51,896 nucleotides of DNA. Origin: an uncultured Clostridia bacterium. Its GTDB lineage: Bacteria; Bacillota; Clostridia; Saccharofermentanales; Saccharofermentanaceae. The position numbers and the translations under genes are program-made. Location of the stretch: contig CAMVGO010000013.1 of the NCBI GenBank assembly GCA_947167045.1, forward strand, positions 1-51,896, given 5' to 3'. Positions within the stretch are counted from its first letter, which is position 1. The number at the start of each line of letters is the position of its first letter. This document shows, piece by piece, positions 8,297 through 16,908 of the stretch. Under the pieces are notes generated by a model. It had not been told where the DNA came from and made no database searches. It was given only the letters and a program-made list of their open reading frames with translations.

Positions 8297-8302
8297 TATA
8301 AT
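8297..8302 (+). promoter_or_regulatory. Probable -10 box for the macro-domain gene
   Basis: TATAAT, 24 bp before the ATG at 8327, in the 214-bp gap between the two divergent genes. No good -35 is visible at 17 bp; an alternative nearby is TTTGGT. No other feature was recognised in 8113-8326. Confidence 0.45.
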
Positions 8303-8326
8303 GTAAGCGGAAAAGAGGTATCGCAT

Positions 8327-9538
8327 ATGGCATTTAAGATAGTCCGCAACGACATTACGAAGATAAAGGCTGACGCCATCGTCAACACCGCAAATCCCGA
8401 GCCTGTATACATGGCCGGGACCGATACCGCGATCTACATGGCGGCGGGCTCCGAAAAGCTCCTGGAAGCCAGGAAAGAGATCGGCAGGATCGGCGAAGGA
8501 GAGGTGGGAGTCACACCCGCTTTTAACCTTCAGGCGGAGTATATCTTTCACACCGTCGGACCCGTATGGGAAGGCGGAGATAAAGGCGAGAGGGAGACCG
8601 TAAGAAACTGCTACGTCAACTGCCTTAACAAGGCCAAGGAACTGGGGCTTACGAGCATCGCTTTCCCGCTGATCGCGACCGGCACGTACGGCTTTCCGAA
8701 GACCGAGGCGTTCCTTATCGCGACATCCGCGTTCAGCAGTTTTCTAGCGGAGAACGAACTCGACATAACGCTCGTCGTTTTCGACAGCGAATCTTACGAG
8801 ATATCGAAAAACATATTCGCAGGTATCGACCAGTATATCGACGAGAACTACGTTAAAGAGAAGTTCGACGAAGAGTACAGTCTGAACGATGAGATCTGTA
8901 TCGACGGGGCAGCGCTTGAAGAAGCGCCTGAAGATGAAGAGCCGCCCAGGACCGCGAATGAAAGGCGCAGGGGAAACAGGGCTCCCAGGGGGCTTTTCGG
9001 GAACAGGAAGAGAGAAGCAGCCGAAGACCGGATGCGGGATATGCCGTTTACGGGAGCGGCCTGTGCTTCCGAAGCCAAGCGCGCTGTTCCGCCCGCAGCC
9101 GGAGCAGGAGCCGCAGCCGCATCATCCGCAATGGCAGCCGCAGTACCCGCCTCAGCCGCACAGCCCAAAAGATCTCTTGATGATGTTGTAAAGAACGTCG
9201 GAGAGACATGGCAGGAGAGCCTTTTGAGGCTGATCATCGAGAAGGGATATTCGGATACTGAAGTATATAAGCGCGCGAATGTGGACAGAAAGCTGTTTTC
9301 GAAGATAAGGAGTAATAAGAACTATCAGCCGAAGAAGGCAACGGCGGTCGCTTTCGCACTGGCGTTAAGGCTAAATCTCGACGAGACAAAGGACTTCTTA
9401 AGGTGCGCGGGATATGCGTTCTCGCCTTCAAGTATTTTCGACCTGATAATACAGTTCTCTATTGAGCACGGGATATATAATTTCATGGACATCAACTGCG
9501 TGCTCGAAGAGTATGGGGAACCCCAGCTGGGCGATTAA
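8327..9538 (+). CDS. Macro-domain protein with C-terminal helical domain
   Basis: 403 residues. Residues 1-165 are a macro domain (IVNTANPE, the GxAxxIYxAAG-like stretch TDTAIYMAAGS, FHTVGPVWEGG, ATGTYGFPK), a fold that binds or hydrolyses ADP-ribose derivatives. Residues about 190-290 are a low-complexity linker rich in Ala, Pro, Arg and Glu. Residues about 290-403 form an all-helical domain with KGYSDTEVYKRANVDRKLFSK, which looks like a helix-turn-helix and recurs in clostridial proteins. AGAGG sits before the start. The likely role is ADP-ribose or stress signalling combined with nucleic acid or protein binding; this is inference. The linker also reads as a Pro/Gln-rich sequence in another frame. 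Confidence 0.85.
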   Translation: MAFKIVRNDITKIKADAIVNTANPEPVYMAGTDTAIYMAAGSEKLLEARKEIGRIGEGEVGVTPAFNLQAEYIFHTVGPVWEGGDKGERETVRNCYVNCLNKAKELGLTSIAFPLIATGTYGFPKTEAFLIATSAFSSFLAENELDITLVVFDSESYEISKNIFAGIDQYIDENYVKEKFDEEYSLNDEICIDGAALEEAPEDEEPPRTANERRRGNRAPRGLFGNRKREAAEDRMRDMPFTGAACASEAKRAVPPAAGAGAAAASSAMAAAVPASAAQPKRSLDDVVKNVGETWQESLLRLIIEKGYSDTEVYKRANVDRKLFSKIRSNKNYQPKKATAVAFALALRLNLDETKDFLRCAGYAFSPSSIFDLIIQFSIEHGIYNFMDINCVLEEYGEPQLGD

Positions 9539-9650
9539 GACAAGCTTTTTCCGACAACTCACCACTCATTGACTGCAACTCGCCACAGGATCCGCAAAAG
9601 ACCTGAGGCGGGTGTTAGCATGGCAGCATCAGAGAAAAGGAGTATCGGTT

Positions 9651-11636
9651 ATGAAGAGATTTGCTGCACTGACACTTGTTTGCACGATCGCAGTCTCAGG
9701 CTGTACGGCGGTAGAGTACTACGAGCCTGCTGTCACGGCTGAGACCGGAGAGAAAGAGCCTGCAAGACCTCAGGATGATTTCTACAGATACGTCAACGAA
9801 GAGACGCTTAAGAACGTTGAGTTCAAATACGGTGAGAGCAAGGCCGGAGAAGCATTCAACCAGGACCTGATCGAGGACAGGGTAAAAGGGATAATCGAAG
9901 AGGTCGTAAACGGCGGAGAGTACGAAGAAGGCAGTGAGGAAGACATAATTAAAAGAGCATACAGCCTTTATCTTGATTACGATTTCGACAACACGCCCGT
10001 TCCGGAGGACATAGCTTCGCTGTTTAACGACATAAAGAACGCGTCTTCAGTTGCGGAACTGATGAAGATCGATGCCCGGATGCACAGGGATTACGGCATC
10101 ACGGGGATCCTGAACTGCGATGTTTACACAAATTATCTTGAGCCCGGAAGAAACGACATCTGCTTCAGGAATTACAGCGGCATCATTACAGCTGATTTTG
10201 TGGCTCTTGCGGATTCTTACTCGGGCCTCAACGAGATCAGGCAGATCGGCAGCAACGCCATGCAGTACATGGGCTTTGGCAAGGAGGAAGCTGACGGGGC
10301 AGGCACATCGCTCGGATATCTTGTAATGGACATCTACAATTCCACTGACATGGATATCATCATCGATTCGATGCCCATCGAGCATTTTTTCGAGATGACG
10401 CCCGATGAGGCGCAGGCGGTATTCACGAATATCGACCTGAACGGATACCTTGCGGATGCGGGCTTTGACACCTCGAAATGCGACAGGTTCAGCGCGATAG
10501 ACAGAAGCCAGCTCGAGGCCCTCAACAGCATGCTCACCGAACAGAATCTTGAAGCTCTAAGGGCATGGGAAGCTTTGAACCTCATACAGGAGTACAACTG
10601 CTTCATAACGCCCGGTTCCGACCTGCTCCTTCAGTACTACAGCAGGGATTACAGGGAGCCTGAAGAGAGGGCTATAAGTGAGGTCATAGGGAAGTTCTAC
10701 GACCAGACCGATCCCCTTTATGTTGAGAAGTATTATACGGATGAGATGGATACGTATCTCAGAAGCATGTGCGACGATATAAAGGGCGGTTACAGGGAGC
10801 TTATTGATCAGGCTGACTGGCTTACAAAAGAGACCAGGGAAGGACTTCTTAAAAAACTCGATAACATCGTCTATGTCACGGGAAAAGACTTAAAGCGTCA
10901 CGACAACGCGGAGTTTTCCGCCGTAAAAGGTTCGGACTACTATGAGTTATTCCGCAATTACAGAAAGCTTTTGACGCAGAAAAGGACCGCACAGCTTGGT
11001 ACGATGTCCGCAAGGGACGAGATATCGATGCCGATGCAGATGTTCAACGCGTGCTACAGTCCTTCGCTCAACAACATAACGATAACCGTTGCCATGATGA
11101 ATGCCCCGTTCTTTGATATCACGGCCGATTACTACACCAACCTCGGAGGCCTGGGGATTACCATCGCGCACGAGATGGGGCATGCATTCGACAGCAACTG
11201 CATCGTTTTCGACTGTGACGGCAGATACGATCCGTCGTGGCTTTCCGGGTCCGACATCGAAGCGCTTGAGGAGCGCAACGGCACGGCCGTAAGGTATTTC
11301 GAAGACAACTTCACGGTCTTTGGCGTGTACCACATAAACGGTGAGAATACTCTCGGAGAAAACTACGCCGACTTAGGAGGCATGGAGTGCGTGATCTCGC
11401 TCGCAAAGACAAAGGAACAGCGCGAGAAGGTCTTCACGAACTATGCGGCCGTATGGTGCGAGAAACAGCTGGATACCGAAGTTCTGGACCAGCTCGAAAT
11501 GGATGAGCACAGCCCCGCGGTGATAAGGGTAAACGCGATCTTGTGCACGCTCGACGAATTCTATGAGACTTATGACGTCAAAGAAGGCGACGGCATGTAC
11601 ATAGCGCCCGAAAACAGGATCTCGAGATGGTATTGA
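9651..11636 (+). CDS. M13-family lipoprotein metallopeptidase (PepO/neprilysin type)
   Basis: 661 residues from the ATG at 9651, preceded by AAGGAG (9637-9642); a GTG 39 bp upstream would spoil the signal peptide. The N-terminus (MKRFAALTLVCTIAVSGC) is a lipoprotein signal with lipobox AVSGC, so the enzyme should sit outside the membrane. The M13 N-terminal helical domain fills about 40-420; the zinc site is HEMGH (507-511) with the third ligand in ENYADLGG (E570, D574). The substrate-binding stretch is FNACYSP and NAPFF. It would cut oligopeptides. Only 16 bp separate it from the ABC permease, so it looks like the first gene of the peptide-type ABC/two-component operon. Confidence 0.92.
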   Translation: MKRFAALTLVCTIAVSGCTAVEYYEPAVTAETGEKEPARPQDDFYRYVNEETLKNVEFKYGESKAGEAFNQDLIEDRVKGIIEEVVNGGEYEEGSEEDIIKRAYSLYLDYDFDNTPVPEDIASLFNDIKNASSVAELMKIDARMHRDYGITGILNCDVYTNYLEPGRNDICFRNYSGIITADFVALADSYSGLNEIRQIGSNAMQYMGFGKEEADGAGTSLGYLVMDIYNSTDMDIIIDSMPIEHFFEMTPDEAQAVFTNIDLNGYLADAGFDTSKCDRFSAIDRSQLEALNSMLTEQNLEALRAWEALNLIQEYNCFITPGSDLLLQYYSRDYREPEERAISEVIGKFYDQTDPLYVEKYYTDEMDTYLRSMCDDIKGGYRELIDQADWLTKETREGLLKKLDNIVYVTGKDLKRHDNAEFSAVKGSDYYELFRNYRKLLTQKRTAQLGTMSARDEISMPMQMFNACYSPSLNNITITVAMMNAPFFDITADYYTNLGGLGITIAHEMGHAFDSNCIVFDCDGRYDPSWLSGSDIEALEERNGTAVRYFEDNFTVFGVYHINGENTLGENYADLGGMECVISLAKTKEQREKVFTNYAAVWCEKQLDTEVLDQLEMDEHSPAVIRVNAILCTLDEFYETYDVKEGDGMYIAPENRISRWY

Positions 11637-11652
11637 CGGAGGGGATCAGGAA

Positions 11653-14115
11653 ATGAACATATTGGTAAAGAACACATTAAGAAACACCTTCGGAAAGCCG
11701 CTCCGAACGATCCTTGTCATATTCTCGATCTTCGTATGCTCGCTTGCCGCGATGCTCTCTTTCGACCTGTCCGATTCCATGAAGACAGTGCTGCTGGAAG
11801 ATCTGAGATCTGTCTCAACAGCGGATTTCCAGGTGCTCGTAAGGCCCGGGCAGGGAACAGACATGCCGGACGGTTTTCCCGAAGCCGACACCTTCTCCGT
11901 ATACGTTTACGGAGAGAAGATATATACAGACATTCCCGGTGAATATAACTATGTAAAGCAGCAGAACCTCAGGGTCATGGGCATCGATTTTGAAAAGGCC
12001 GCAGAGATGGAGTTTACGGACTATACCGAAGTCGGCCTGATGGAGACCGTGATCACTTACAGATTTGCGGTCAAACACGATCTGTCTGAAGGCAGCAGGA
12101 TAACGCTTCACGACAAGGCCGGCGGGCCTCATGAGTTTACGGTCGTAAAGGTGCTTCCGGGCGACAACAGGAACGCCCTTCTGAGCCAGGATTCGGCACT
12201 GGTGAATCTCGAATCCGCAGAGATCCTTTCATGCGGCAATGATACGGTCGGTCTTCTCATGATCGACATCAAAGACAACAGCCTTGCGGAAGAAGCGGAG
12301 GAAATGCTCAAAGAAAAGTACGGTCCGGATTCTGTGGACAATCTCCTCGTTCCCGAAGAGATACTTGCCATGATCGACAACCTTGCGTCGATACTTACCA
12401 TGGTATTCGTGATCACATTCCTTCTCGTCATCTTCGTAACCTATTCGATCTGCGAGAGGATAGTAAGCGAGAGGATGTCCCTTGTCGGAACATTAAGGAG
12501 CCTCGGCATGAGCTCAAAGGGCACGGCTAAGCTCCTGCTGCTCGAGAACGTCTTATATGCGGTCTTCGGCAGCGTTCCCGCGGTAATACTGTATACACTC
12601 ATAAGAGTCCCTGTCATGTCACTGTTCCTGTCAGTCGAGTACGAGGACGGAAGCTCTTCGGTTCCGGACATTCCGCCCGTATCGGCCGTGCTCCTCGTAT
12701 CGGTCATCCTGGGCGCGGTCCTCATCGAGTGCCTTATCCCGTTGAGAGCGGTCTTAAAGGCTCTCAAGACTTCCGTAAGAGACATAATCTTCGACAACAG
12801 GGACACCGAATACAAGTTCAGCAAAGGCATAATCATTACAGGCATCATCCTCGTCGCGGCCGCAGCAGTACTGTTCTTCTTCAGGAGAAATCTCGTTGTA
12901 TCGACGTTCTGCATGATCTGTGCGGTTACGGGACTCGCGTTTCTGTTCCCGGTCCTGTTCAAATACTTTACGGGATTCATGAAGAAGATCTCCGCAAGCA
13001 AAGGTGAGGCAAAGTGGAATCTCGCACTTACCGAAGCGGTATCCAGAAAGAGCACCGTCACGAGCGGCATACTCTGCGCAACGTCTGCCACGATGTGCGT
13101 GATAATCTTCGCCATCGCAATGTCCGCCATCAATACGTTCTCTGCCTCGGTCAATAAAGCGGATGTCATCCTCAGCTGCACCGAAAAGGCAAGCAGGTAT
13201 TCATTCGTTGAGCACATCGACGGTGTTGACGATGTCGAAAACCTTTACGCCATGATGGACGAGGTCCGCATCGGCGGCAGCGGTAAGGTCCGTTACTGCA
13301 CGTTCTACGGAGTCCCCGAAGGCGGCTATAAGTATTACGACATGTTCCGCGATCTTCCTGACACCATAGAAGACGGAACGGTCTATATCCACACATCCAT
13401 GACAGATGTTCTGGGACTTAAGCCCGGCGATAAGGTGACCATCGAATTCAACACCAGAGCGCTCTTCCCGATAAGGAAGGAGATGACGGTCGGAGGGACC
13501 TTCAATACCGTATCCGCAAACGACGGAAAGAACTGCTTCGTGATCTCTCAGGAAGACTACATAAGGATCTACCACGACAATCCGAGCCAGATGCTGATAA
13601 AGACTGCTGTGCCTGAAAAGGTAGCAGCCATCATCAACAAATACACGACGGGCGATCAGGCGGCAAAGACCAGGACAGAGATCGAAGAAGAGGACAGACG
13701 TGATTCCGCAAGCTCGATCGCCGTATTTACAGCGGTCATCGCGCTCGCTATCGGCATGACCAGCATCGGCATGGTAAGCAATCAGATAATCGGCTTTGAG
13801 GGCAGAAAGAAAGAACTCGCGGTAATGCTCTCGACCGCAATGAGCAGGAAGACCTTATCGTCAGTCCTGACGCGCGAGATACTCACGATGTCGTGCTTTG
13901 CGTCAGGTCTGGGAGTCATAGTCGGAGGCATTGTCAGCATGATCCTTCGCTCCGCGATAGCGGGTATGGACGGGGTTTATTTCGACCTTCAGATAAATCC
14001 GTTGGCACTTCTCATCTTCTGGGTGGTAATGACATTCCTGTACACGCTTACGGTGCTGTTCCCCATATCCAGGATGAAGAAGATGAAGATATCAGAACAG
14101 ATCAAATACGAGTAA
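11653..14115 (+). CDS. FtsX-type ABC transporter permease
   Basis: 820 residues. An N-terminal membrane helix (about 15-37) is followed by an extracytoplasmic domain of about 200 residues, then three helices (about 250-370), another helix pair (about 390-435), a second extracytoplasmic region (about 490-670) and three C-terminal helices (about 690-810). This duplicated FtsX layout matches MacB/YtrF-like permeases that act on peptides or lipids in the envelope rather than importing nutrients. The ATPase follows at 15 bp. GGAGGGG lies upstream of the start. Together with the neighbouring kinase and regulator it may sense and expel a peptide antibiotic or export a signal; the cargo is unknown. 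Confidence 0.9.
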   Translation: MNILVKNTLRNTFGKPLRTILVIFSIFVCSLAAMLSFDLSDSMKTVLLEDLRSVSTADFQVLVRPGQGTDMPDGFPEADTFSVYVYGEKIYTDIPGEYNYVKQQNLRVMGIDFEKAAEMEFTDYTEVGLMETVITYRFAVKHDLSEGSRITLHDKAGGPHEFTVVKVLPGDNRNALLSQDSALVNLESAEILSCGNDTVGLLMIDIKDNSLAEEAEEMLKEKYGPDSVDNLLVPEEILAMIDNLASILTMVFVITFLLVIFVTYSICERIVSERMSLVGTLRSLGMSSKGTAKLLLLENVLYAVFGSVPAVILYTLIRVPVMSLFLSVEYEDGSSSVPDIPPVSAVLLVSVILGAVLIECLIPLRAVLKALKTSVRDIIFDNRDTEYKFSKGIIITGIILVAAAAVLFFFRRNLVVSTFCMICAVTGLAFLFPVLFKYFTGFMKKISASKGEAKWNLALTEAVSRKSTVTSGILCATSATMCVIIFAIAMSAINTFSASVNKADVILSCTEKASRYSFVEHIDGVDDVENLYAMMDEVRIGGSGKVRYCTFYGVPEGGYKYYDMFRDLPDTIEDGTVYIHTSMTDVLGLKPGDKVTIEFNTRALFPIRKEMTVGGTFNTVSANDGKNCFVISQEDYIRIYHDNPSQMLIKTAVPEKVAAIINKYTTGDQAAKTRTEIEEEDRRDSASSIAVFTAVIALAIGMTSIGMVSNQIIGFEGRKKELAVMLSTAMSRKTLSSVLTREILTMSCFASGLGVIVGGIVSMILRSAIAGMDGVYFDLQINPLALLIFWVVMTFLYTLTVLFPISRMKKMKISEQIKYE

Positions 14116-14130
14116 CCGGAGGATATAAAG

Positions 14131-14805
14131 ATGAATACGATAATAGAAGTCAGCAACGTCTCAAAAACATTCGGCAAGGGTTCGAACCTCAACAAGGTCC
14201 TGGACGATGCCTGCATGTACGTGGGTGAGGGCGAGTTCGTCTCGCTCATGGGCGCATCGGGTTCGGGCAAGTCCACTCTGCTCTACCTCATAGGCGGCCT
14301 TGACCGTGATCTCGAAGGAAAGATAGAGCTCTGCGGCAGGGACATTACGACTTTAAAGGACGATGATCTTTCCGCCTTAAGACTCGAAAAAGTCGGCTTT
14401 GTCTTCCAGTTCTACAACCTCGTCATGAACCTAAACGTCGAAGACAACATCCTTCTTCCTTCCACGATAAACGGCAGAAAGAGAAAAGACCTTGAGGCAG
14501 ATCTCGATGAGATCCTTGAGATAACGGGTCTTACCGACAAGAGAAAGGCAATGCCCGCGACTCTATCGGGCGGCCAGCAGCAGAGAGTCGCGATAGCAAG
14601 GGCGGTACTGGGAAACCCTTCCGTACTCCTTGCGGACGAGCCCACCGGAAACCTCGATTCAAAGTCGAGCAAAGAGATAATGGAGCTCTTCGCAAAGCTC
14701 AACAGGGAAAAGGGACTTACGATACTGCAGGTCACACACTCTGAGAAATGCGCATCCTACGGCACGAGGACCATAATCCTCGAGAATGGAAAGACCGTCG
14801 GCTGA
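14131..14805 (+). CDS. ABC transporter ATP-binding protein
   Basis: 224 residues, the usual size for a MacB/LolD-type ATPase. Walker A GASGSGKST, Q-loop QFYNL, signature LSGGQQQR, Walker B VLLADEPTG, and the switch histidine in QVTHS are all present. It pairs with the FtsX permease immediately upstream and powers its movement from the cytoplasmic side. CCGGAGG is 9 bp upstream of the start. Confidence 0.95.
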   Translation: MNTIIEVSNVSKTFGKGSNLNKVLDDACMYVGEGEFVSLMGASGSGKSTLLYLIGGLDRDLEGKIELCGRDITTLKDDDLSALRLEKVGFVFQFYNLVMNLNVEDNILLPSTINGRKRKDLEADLDEILEITGLTDKRKAMPATLSGGQQQRVAIARAVLGNPSVLLADEPTGNLDSKSSKEIMELFAKLNREKGLTILQVTHSEKCASYGTRTIILENGKTVG

Positions 14806-14842
14806 GTGTTAAACTGAACAAAATGAAGTAAAGGGGGCAGTT

Positions 14843-15553
14843 ATGCGTCTTGCCATAGTCGACGATGAGGAAGTGTTCAGGCTCCAGGTGGCCGACAGCA
14901 TATTCTCACTTTACGGCAGGGAGAACGCGAGCTGCTTTCTTTATTCCGACGGCAGCGAGCTCATAAAGAGCTTTGAGAACGGTTTTAAGACGGATGCTGT
15001 CTTTCTCGATATCGAGATGAAGGAACTGGACGGTATGTCCACCGCTAAAGTCATCCGGAACTATTCGAAAGACATCCCGATAATATTCCTTACGAGCCAT
15101 ACGGAGATGGCCATGGAAGGCTATGAAGTGGACGCTTTCAGGTTCCTCGCCAAGCCCGTCAACAAAGACAAGCTCCTTGAGGCTTTGAGAGATCTTGAAA
15201 AGAAGCTGAAGGTGGATGAGAAGATCATCCTGAGAAAAGACGGTGAAGAGGTGATCTGCCCCGTAAAAGACCTTATCTATGTCGAGGCGGCAAACAACTC
15301 TGTCCGCTTTGTTTTCAGGAAAGACACCGTCGAGCTCCGCATGAAGTTTACGGAAGCACAGAAGACCGTTGACGGCGTGAGCTCCGATTTCTTCAAGTGC
15401 CACAGGTCCTACTATGTCAATCTCGCTCATGTTAAAAAGCTCGGCAGCACCGACTGTATGATGGATAACGGCGATGTCCTGCCCGTTGCAAGGAGCGCAG
15501 CGCAGGATACGAAGAAGGCCCTTTTCGATTACATCAGGAGAGAAGGACGATGA
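14843..15553 (+). CDS. LytTR-family response regulator
   Basis: 236 residues. The receiver domain (1-120) has the acidic pocket VDDEE, phospho-acceptor D56 in FLDIEM, Thr/Ser in FLTSHTE and Lys in LAKPVNK. The C-terminal LytTR DNA-binding domain (about 135-236) includes CHRSYYVNL. AGGGGG precedes the start. Its partner kinase overlaps by 4 bp (ATGA), a strong sign of translational coupling. Regulators of this kind with GHKL kinases usually respond to peptides, which fits the ABC exporter and peptidase upstream; which promoters it binds is not visible. Confidence 0.94.
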   Translation: MRLAIVDDEEVFRLQVADSIFSLYGRENASCFLYSDGSELIKSFENGFKTDAVFLDIEMKELDGMSTAKVIRNYSKDIPIIFLTSHTEMAMEGYEVDAFRFLAKPVNKDKLLEALRDLEKKLKVDEKIILRKDGEEVICPVKDLIYVEAANNSVRFVFRKDTVELRMKFTEAQKTVDGVSSDFFKCHRSYYVNLAHVKKLGSTDCMMDNGDVLPVARSAAQDTKKALFDYIRREGR

Positions 15554-16905
15554 GAGATCTGTTCGTAGGGATCCTGCTCCCCGTACAGCCCGTATCGATA
15601 ATACTCTTTACGTTCTACTGCCTGGACAGGGTATTCAAGTATGAATACAAAAACAGGAAGACCGCGCTTATCGTTTCACTTATAGCCGCGCTGATAACCG
15701 GTGCCGCCGTGGACATAGCACACTTCTGTGTCCCTGAATCTGATACATCATCGGCAGCCGGAGACATTGCCCTCATGGCGGGCCTTGCCATTCACGCTTT
15801 GATCCTGATGTTCCTGCTCAAGGGCAAGATCTGGAAAAGAGTCCTGGCGGTCTTTCTGACGTCGGAGATAATCAACACCATCAACATGATATTCACGAAC
15901 ATACAGTCACAGGTGTTCAGTTTACTCGAATGGCCCGACAGGTACCTGTTACTGATAGCGTTCCTGCTCATGGAGTTCTTCGCAATATTGCTCGAATTCT
16001 TTTTCCTCGTCCTTATCGGCAGGATCAGAAGGAAAAGCGACAATACACCGCTGCCGCTTCCTTTCATCGCGATCATCGCAGTCTCGTTGCAGCTCATCAC
16101 CGGCTTCCTGCTCGATGAGGACACCGGTGACACATTGGCATCAGATATAGGTGTGATAAGGACCGTGGCGCTCCTCATGCTCCTTGTCATCCTGATACTC
16201 TTCTTCTACATCCGCGTAACGCGCAAGGAACGTGACGGATTAAAGGACATGAACAAGATCAACGCTGAGCTCATAGAGTCGCAGACGAAGTATTTCGAAG
16301 CCTCGGCGAAAGCCGATTCCGAGATCCGATCCATGCGCCACGACATGAAGAACAACATTCAGGTCCTTATGCTCCTGCTCGAAAACAAAGAGTACGACAA
16401 GATGCGCGAATACCTTGAAGAGATGGGAGAGGGCCTTGCCGTCACCGACGTGAGCAGCCACACGGGCGACGTTATAGCCGATGCGATAATCGCCGACAAG
16501 AAAGCCAGAGCCGCTTCGGCAGGTGTGGAACTAAAGGTTACAGGCACCATTTCAGGCGTCGAGATATCGCCTGTTAACATGTGCAGGATGCTCGGAAACC
16601 TTTTGGACAACGCGATAGAAGCGGCCGGTGACGGCAGGCTCAAAGACCTGCCCTCTGACTTAAGGGTAATAGACCTTCAGTTCAGACGTACCGATAATTT
16701 CTTCATGATATCAGTCACCAATCCGTGCGCCGAATGCCCCAACATTGAGGACGGCATGATCGTTACCAGCAAGTCCGACCGCAAGAACCACGGCTTCGGC
16801 ATCCAGAACATCCGCGGCGCCGCAGAGGAGTGCGGAGGTGAACTCTCCGTCTCATGCGAAGAGAGACCTTTCGGTTATCTCTTCAGGGCTGAAGTGGTTA
16901 TGTGA
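15550..16905 (+). CDS. GHKL-type sensor histidine kinase (AgrC-like)
   Basis: 451 residues. Six or seven membrane helices fill about 1-225, with almost no extracytoplasmic domain, typical of peptide-sensing AgrC/ComD-type kinases. The phospho-acceptor is probably H264 in SMRHDMKNNI; the ATPase lobe has NLLDNAIEA (N box) and NHGFGIQNI (G box). It starts inside the regulator gene (ATGA overlap). Its stop is only 3 bp from the stop of the convergent 6-kb adhesin gene, with no room for an intrinsic terminator. Confidence 0.93.
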   Translation: MRDLFVGILLPVQPVSIILFTFYCLDRVFKYEYKNRKTALIVSLIAALITGAAVDIAHFCVPESDTSSAAGDIALMAGLAIHALILMFLLKGKIWKRVLAVFLTSEIINTINMIFTNIQSQVFSLLEWPDRYLLLIAFLLMEFFAILLEFFFLVLIGRIRRKSDNTPLPLPFIAIIAVSLQLITGFLLDEDTGDTLASDIGVIRTVALLMLLVILILFFYIRVTRKERDGLKDMNKINAELIESQTKYFEASAKADSEIRSMRHDMKNNIQVLMLLLENKEYDKMREYLEEMGEGLAVTDVSSHTGDVIADAIIADKKARAASAGVELKVTGTISGVEISPVNMCRMLGNLLDNAIEAAGDGRLKDLPSDLRVIDLQFRRTDNFFMISVTNPCAECPNIEDGMIVTSKSDRKNHGFGIQNIRGAAEECGGELSVSCEERPFGYLFRAEVVM

Positions 16906-16908
16906 GTA

